DNA of 7,363 nucleotides from Rubrivivax sp. Its GTDB lineage: Bacteria; Pseudomonadota; Gammaproteobacteria; Burkholderiales; Burkholderiaceae. The stretch spans positions 1 through 7,363 of the forward strand of contig SEEY01000184.1 of NCBI GenBank assembly GCA_004211235.1, given 5' to 3'. The notes under the pieces were generated by a model. The model was not told where the DNA came from. It saw nothing but the letters and a program-made list of their open reading frames with translations, and ran no database searches. This document shows positions 5,522-7,363 of this stretch, piece by piece; position 1 is the stretch's first letter, and the number at the start of each line of letters is the position of its first letter. The position numbers and the translations under genes are program-made.

Positions 5522-6564
5522 TTCTTGAACCTCTTCGCCAGGCCCATCAGGCCTTGCGGCAGGAACAGCGTGACGGCGATGAACAGGCCGCCCAGCACAT
5601 AGAGCCAGCCCTCGGGCCACACGGCGGTGAAGACCGACTTGGTGCCGTTGACGAAGAAGGCGCCGATCACCGGCCCGATCAGCGTGCCGCGGCCACCGAC
5701 GGCTGCCCAGATGGCCATCTCGATGCTGGCCGCCGGGCTCATCTCGCCGGGGTTGATGATGCCGACCTGCGGCACGTACAGCGCACCCGCCAGTGCGCAC
5801 ATGACGGCGGAGATGACGTAGGCGCTGAGCTTGAACGCGACCGGGTCATAGCCCAGGAAGCGCACCCGGCCTTCGGCGTCGCGGATGGCCTGCAGGATGC
5901 GGCCCCAGCGGCTTTGCGTCAGCGCGCGAGCGATCAGGTAACAGGCGATCAGCGCCACGCCGCTGGCCACGCACAGGCCAACCTTCATGCCCGGCGTGTT
6001 CAGCGGCATGCCGGCGATGCGCTTGAAGTCCGTGAAGCCGTTGTTGCCGCCGAAGCCCGTCTCGTTGCGGAAGAACAGCAGCATGGCCGCCACCGTCAGC
6101 GCCTGCGTGATGATGGAGAAGTACACACCCTGGATGCGCGAGCGGAAGGCGAAGTAGCCGAACACCGCGGCCAGCAGGCCGGGCACCGCAAGGGCCAGGA
6201 AGATCTGTCCGACCAGCGAGTCGCTGAGGGCCCAGTGCCAGGGCAGTTCCTTCCAGTTCAGGAAGACCATGAAGTCCGGCAGGTCCGACTGGTACTGCCC
6301 TTCCCGGCCGATCTGGCGCATCAGATACATGCCCATGCCATAGCCGCCGAGCGCGAAGAACAGCCCGTGGCCCAGCGACAGGATGCCGCCGAAGCCCCAG
6401 ATCAGGTCCAGCGCCAAGGCGCAGATGGCAAAGCAGAGGAACTTGCCGAGCAGGCCGACGTAGAACTCGCTGAGGTGCAGCGCATGGCCGGGCGGGAAGA
6501 CGAGGTGCAGGAAGGGCACGAGCAGCGCCAGCAGGGCCAGCGCAATGAGCAAAGGCTTTTTCAT
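5518..6564 (-). CDS. urtC: UrtC, urea ABC transporter permease
   Basis: Inner-membrane permease that pairs with UrtB to form the urea channel (LivM-like). In 348 residues it shows a hydrophobic N-terminal segment (about 4-23) and then multiple membrane spans. The segment LPDFMVFLNWKELPW (95-109) between spans is characteristic of UrtC, as is RNETGFGGNNGFTDF (166-180). The cytoplasmic loop that contacts the ATPases is visible as AIRDAEGRVRFLGYD (226-240). The conserved C-terminal half contains VPQVGIINPGE (264-274), VGGRGTLIGPVIGA (289-302) and FLPQGLMG (334-341). The length is normal for the core form of the family. The ATG at 6564 overlaps the urtB stop as ATGA, with AGG eight bases before it. 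The stop overlaps urtD in the same way, so the three genes are tightly coupled. Confidence 0.95.
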   Translation of the reverse strand: MKKPLLIALALLALLVPFLHLVFPPGHALHLSEFYVGLLGKFLCFAICALALDLIWGFGGILSLGHGLFFALGGYGMGMYLMRQIGREGQYQSDLPDFMVFLNWKELPWHWALSDSLVGQIFLALAVPGLLAAVFGYFAFRSRIQGVYFSIITQALTVAAMLLFFRNETGFGGNNGFTDFKRIAGMPLNTPGMKVGLCVASGVALIACYLIARALTQSRWGRILQAIRDAEGRVRFLGYDPVAFKLSAYVISAVMCALAGALYVPQVGIINPGEMSPAASIEMAIWAAVGGRGTLIGPVIGAFFVNGTKSVFTAVWPEGWLYVLGGLFIAVTLFLPQGLMGLAKRFKK

Positions 6565-7363
6565 TCGACCGACCTGCCCTTCAGTGCGAACAGGCCCTGG
6601 GGCTTTTTCTGGATGACGAGCACGAGCAGCAGCAGCAGCGCGATCTTGGCGAGCACCGCGCCCTGCCAGCCTTCGAGCAGCTTGGACAGCACGCCCAGGC
6701 CGAGACCCGCATAGACGGTGCCGGCCAGCTGGCCGACGCCACCCAGCACGACCACCATGAAGGCGTCGACGATGTAGCTCTGGCCGAGGTCAGGGCCGAC
6801 GTTGCCGATCTGGCTCAGCGCGCAGCCGGCCAGGCCGGCGATGCCGGAGCCCAGCGCAAAGGCCATGGTGTCGACCTGCGCGGTGTTGACGCCCACGCAG
6901 GCCGCCATGCGCCGGTTCTGCGTGACGCCGCGCACCATCAGGCCCAGCCGGGTGCGCGACAGCAGCAGCGCCATGCCGACGAGCACCAGCGCCGCGAAGC
7001 CGAGGATGGCCAGGCGGTTGTAGGGCAGCGTCAGGTTGGGCAGCAGCGCCCAGCCGCCGGACAGCCAGGTGGGGTTCTCGACCGCGACGTTCTGAGCGCC
7101 GAACAGCGTTCGCACGGCCTGCATCAGCACCAGCGAGATGCCCCAGGTCGCCAGCAGCGTCTCCAGCGGGCGGCCGTAGAGCCAGCGGATGACCGTGCGC
7201 TCCATCGCCGCGCCGACGAGGGCGGCGGCCATGAAGCTGGCGGGCAGCGCCAGCCACAGGTAGTAATCGAAGGCGGCGGGCGCCCAGGCGCGGAAGCCCT
7301 GCTGCACGCAGTAGGTGGCATAGGCCCCCACCATCAGCAGCTCGCCGTGGGCCATGTTGATGA
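6561..7363 (-). CDS. urtB: UrtB, urea ABC transporter permease (5' end outside window)
   Basis: Inner-membrane permease partner of UrtC (LivH-like). The first in-window Met is at 7355, but the codons before it read Ile-Asn, continuing the family block (V)INMAHGEL, so translation starts off the right edge. Counting from Met 7355, 264 residues are visible. MAHGELLMVGAYATY (1-15), MERTVIRWLYGRPLETLLATWG (51-72, in two adjoining blocks) and the ATPase-contact loop around GVTQNRRMAACVGVN (143-157) are conserved. So are the motif VVVLGGVGQLAGT (201-213) and the tail QKKPQGLFALKGR (249-261). The C-terminal GLGVLSKLLEGW and VLAKIA segments are typical of UrtB. Some family members carry a long N-terminal extension; this cannot be judged here. 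urtA, encoding the periplasmic urea-binding protein, is expected just upstream. Confidence 0.93.
   Translation of the reverse strand, partial: INMAHGELLMVGAYATYCVQQGFRAWAPAAFDYYLWLALPASFMAAALVGAAMERTVIRWLYGRPLETLLATWGISLVLMQAVRTLFGAQNVAVENPTWLSGGWALLPNLTLPYNRLAILGFAALVLVGMALLLSRTRLGLMVRGVTQNRRMAACVGVNTAQVDTMAFALGSGIAGLAGCALSQIGNVGPDLGQSYIVDAFMVVVLGGVGQLAGTVYAGLGLGVLSKLLEGWQGAVLAKIALLLLLVLVIQKKPQGLFALKGRSVE

Noticed and set aside
4150..5602. Long + strand open frames (4150-4782 and 4661-5602) opposite urtE and urtD
   Set aside because: They lie opposite genes with complete ABC ATPase motifs, and their products are His/Gln/Ala-rich without domain features.
5522..5800. Longer urtD start at 5800
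   Set aside because: The added 93 residues are Arg-rich out-of-frame translation of urtC. The ATG at 5521 has a Shine-Dalgarno sequence and an ATGA overlap.
6625..6639. Five tandem AGC units
   Set aside because: They encode part of a leucine run in the last membrane segment of UrtB through CTG codons. This is ordinary codon bias, though the run could slip.
5554..6714. 386-codon + strand open frame opposite urtC and urtB
   Set aside because: The translation is highly charged, repetitive His/Gln/Asp/Arg sequence, as expected from the reverse complement of membrane-protein codons.

Overview
The window is GC-rich, almost fully coding DNA that reads as chromosomal sequence from a Gram-negative proteobacterium. 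Base composition, the style of the EgtB/EgtD and Urt proteins, and tight ATGA-linked genes together suggest a Burkholderiales-like betaproteobacterium. That placement rests on remembered family resemblance, not on a search. I see no rRNA, tRNA, CRISPR array, insertion sequence or phage gene.

Layout. The left part (3-3969) is on the + strand. It holds the 3' part of a patatin-like phospholipase gene cut by the window edge, a small VanZ-like membrane protein gene, and a two-gene ergothioneine operon, egtB then egtD, joined by an ATGA overlap. A 70-bp gap with a hairpin separates the VanZ-like gene from egtB. The right part (3994-7363) is on the - strand and, in transcription order, reads urtB (5' end outside the window), urtC, urtD, urtE. 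This is the distal part of a urea ABC transporter operon. urtA and the promoter are expected beyond the right edge. The two halves converge, with 24 bp between the stops of egtD and urtE. No stretch longer than 70 bp lacks a gene.

How the genes work together. EgtD trimethylates histidine to hercynine, and EgtB joins hercynine to a thiol donor with O2 to give a sulfoxide. The remaining step, a PLP-dependent C-S lyase, is not encoded here. EgtB carries a Tyr-Tyr pair that points to the cysteine-using branch of the family, which would explain the absence of egtA and egtC beside it. UrtB and UrtC form the membrane channel, and UrtD and UrtE the two ATPases, of a high-affinity urea importer. The patatin-like and VanZ-like genes are close enough to be co-transcribed and are bridged by an 11-codon mini-ORF, but neither has a clear substrate.

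I looked for an undescribed system and did not find a convincing one. The most unusual signals are the mini-ORF that exactly bridges two genes, the bulged hairpin over the VanZ stop codon, and the six-cysteine patatin-like protein.
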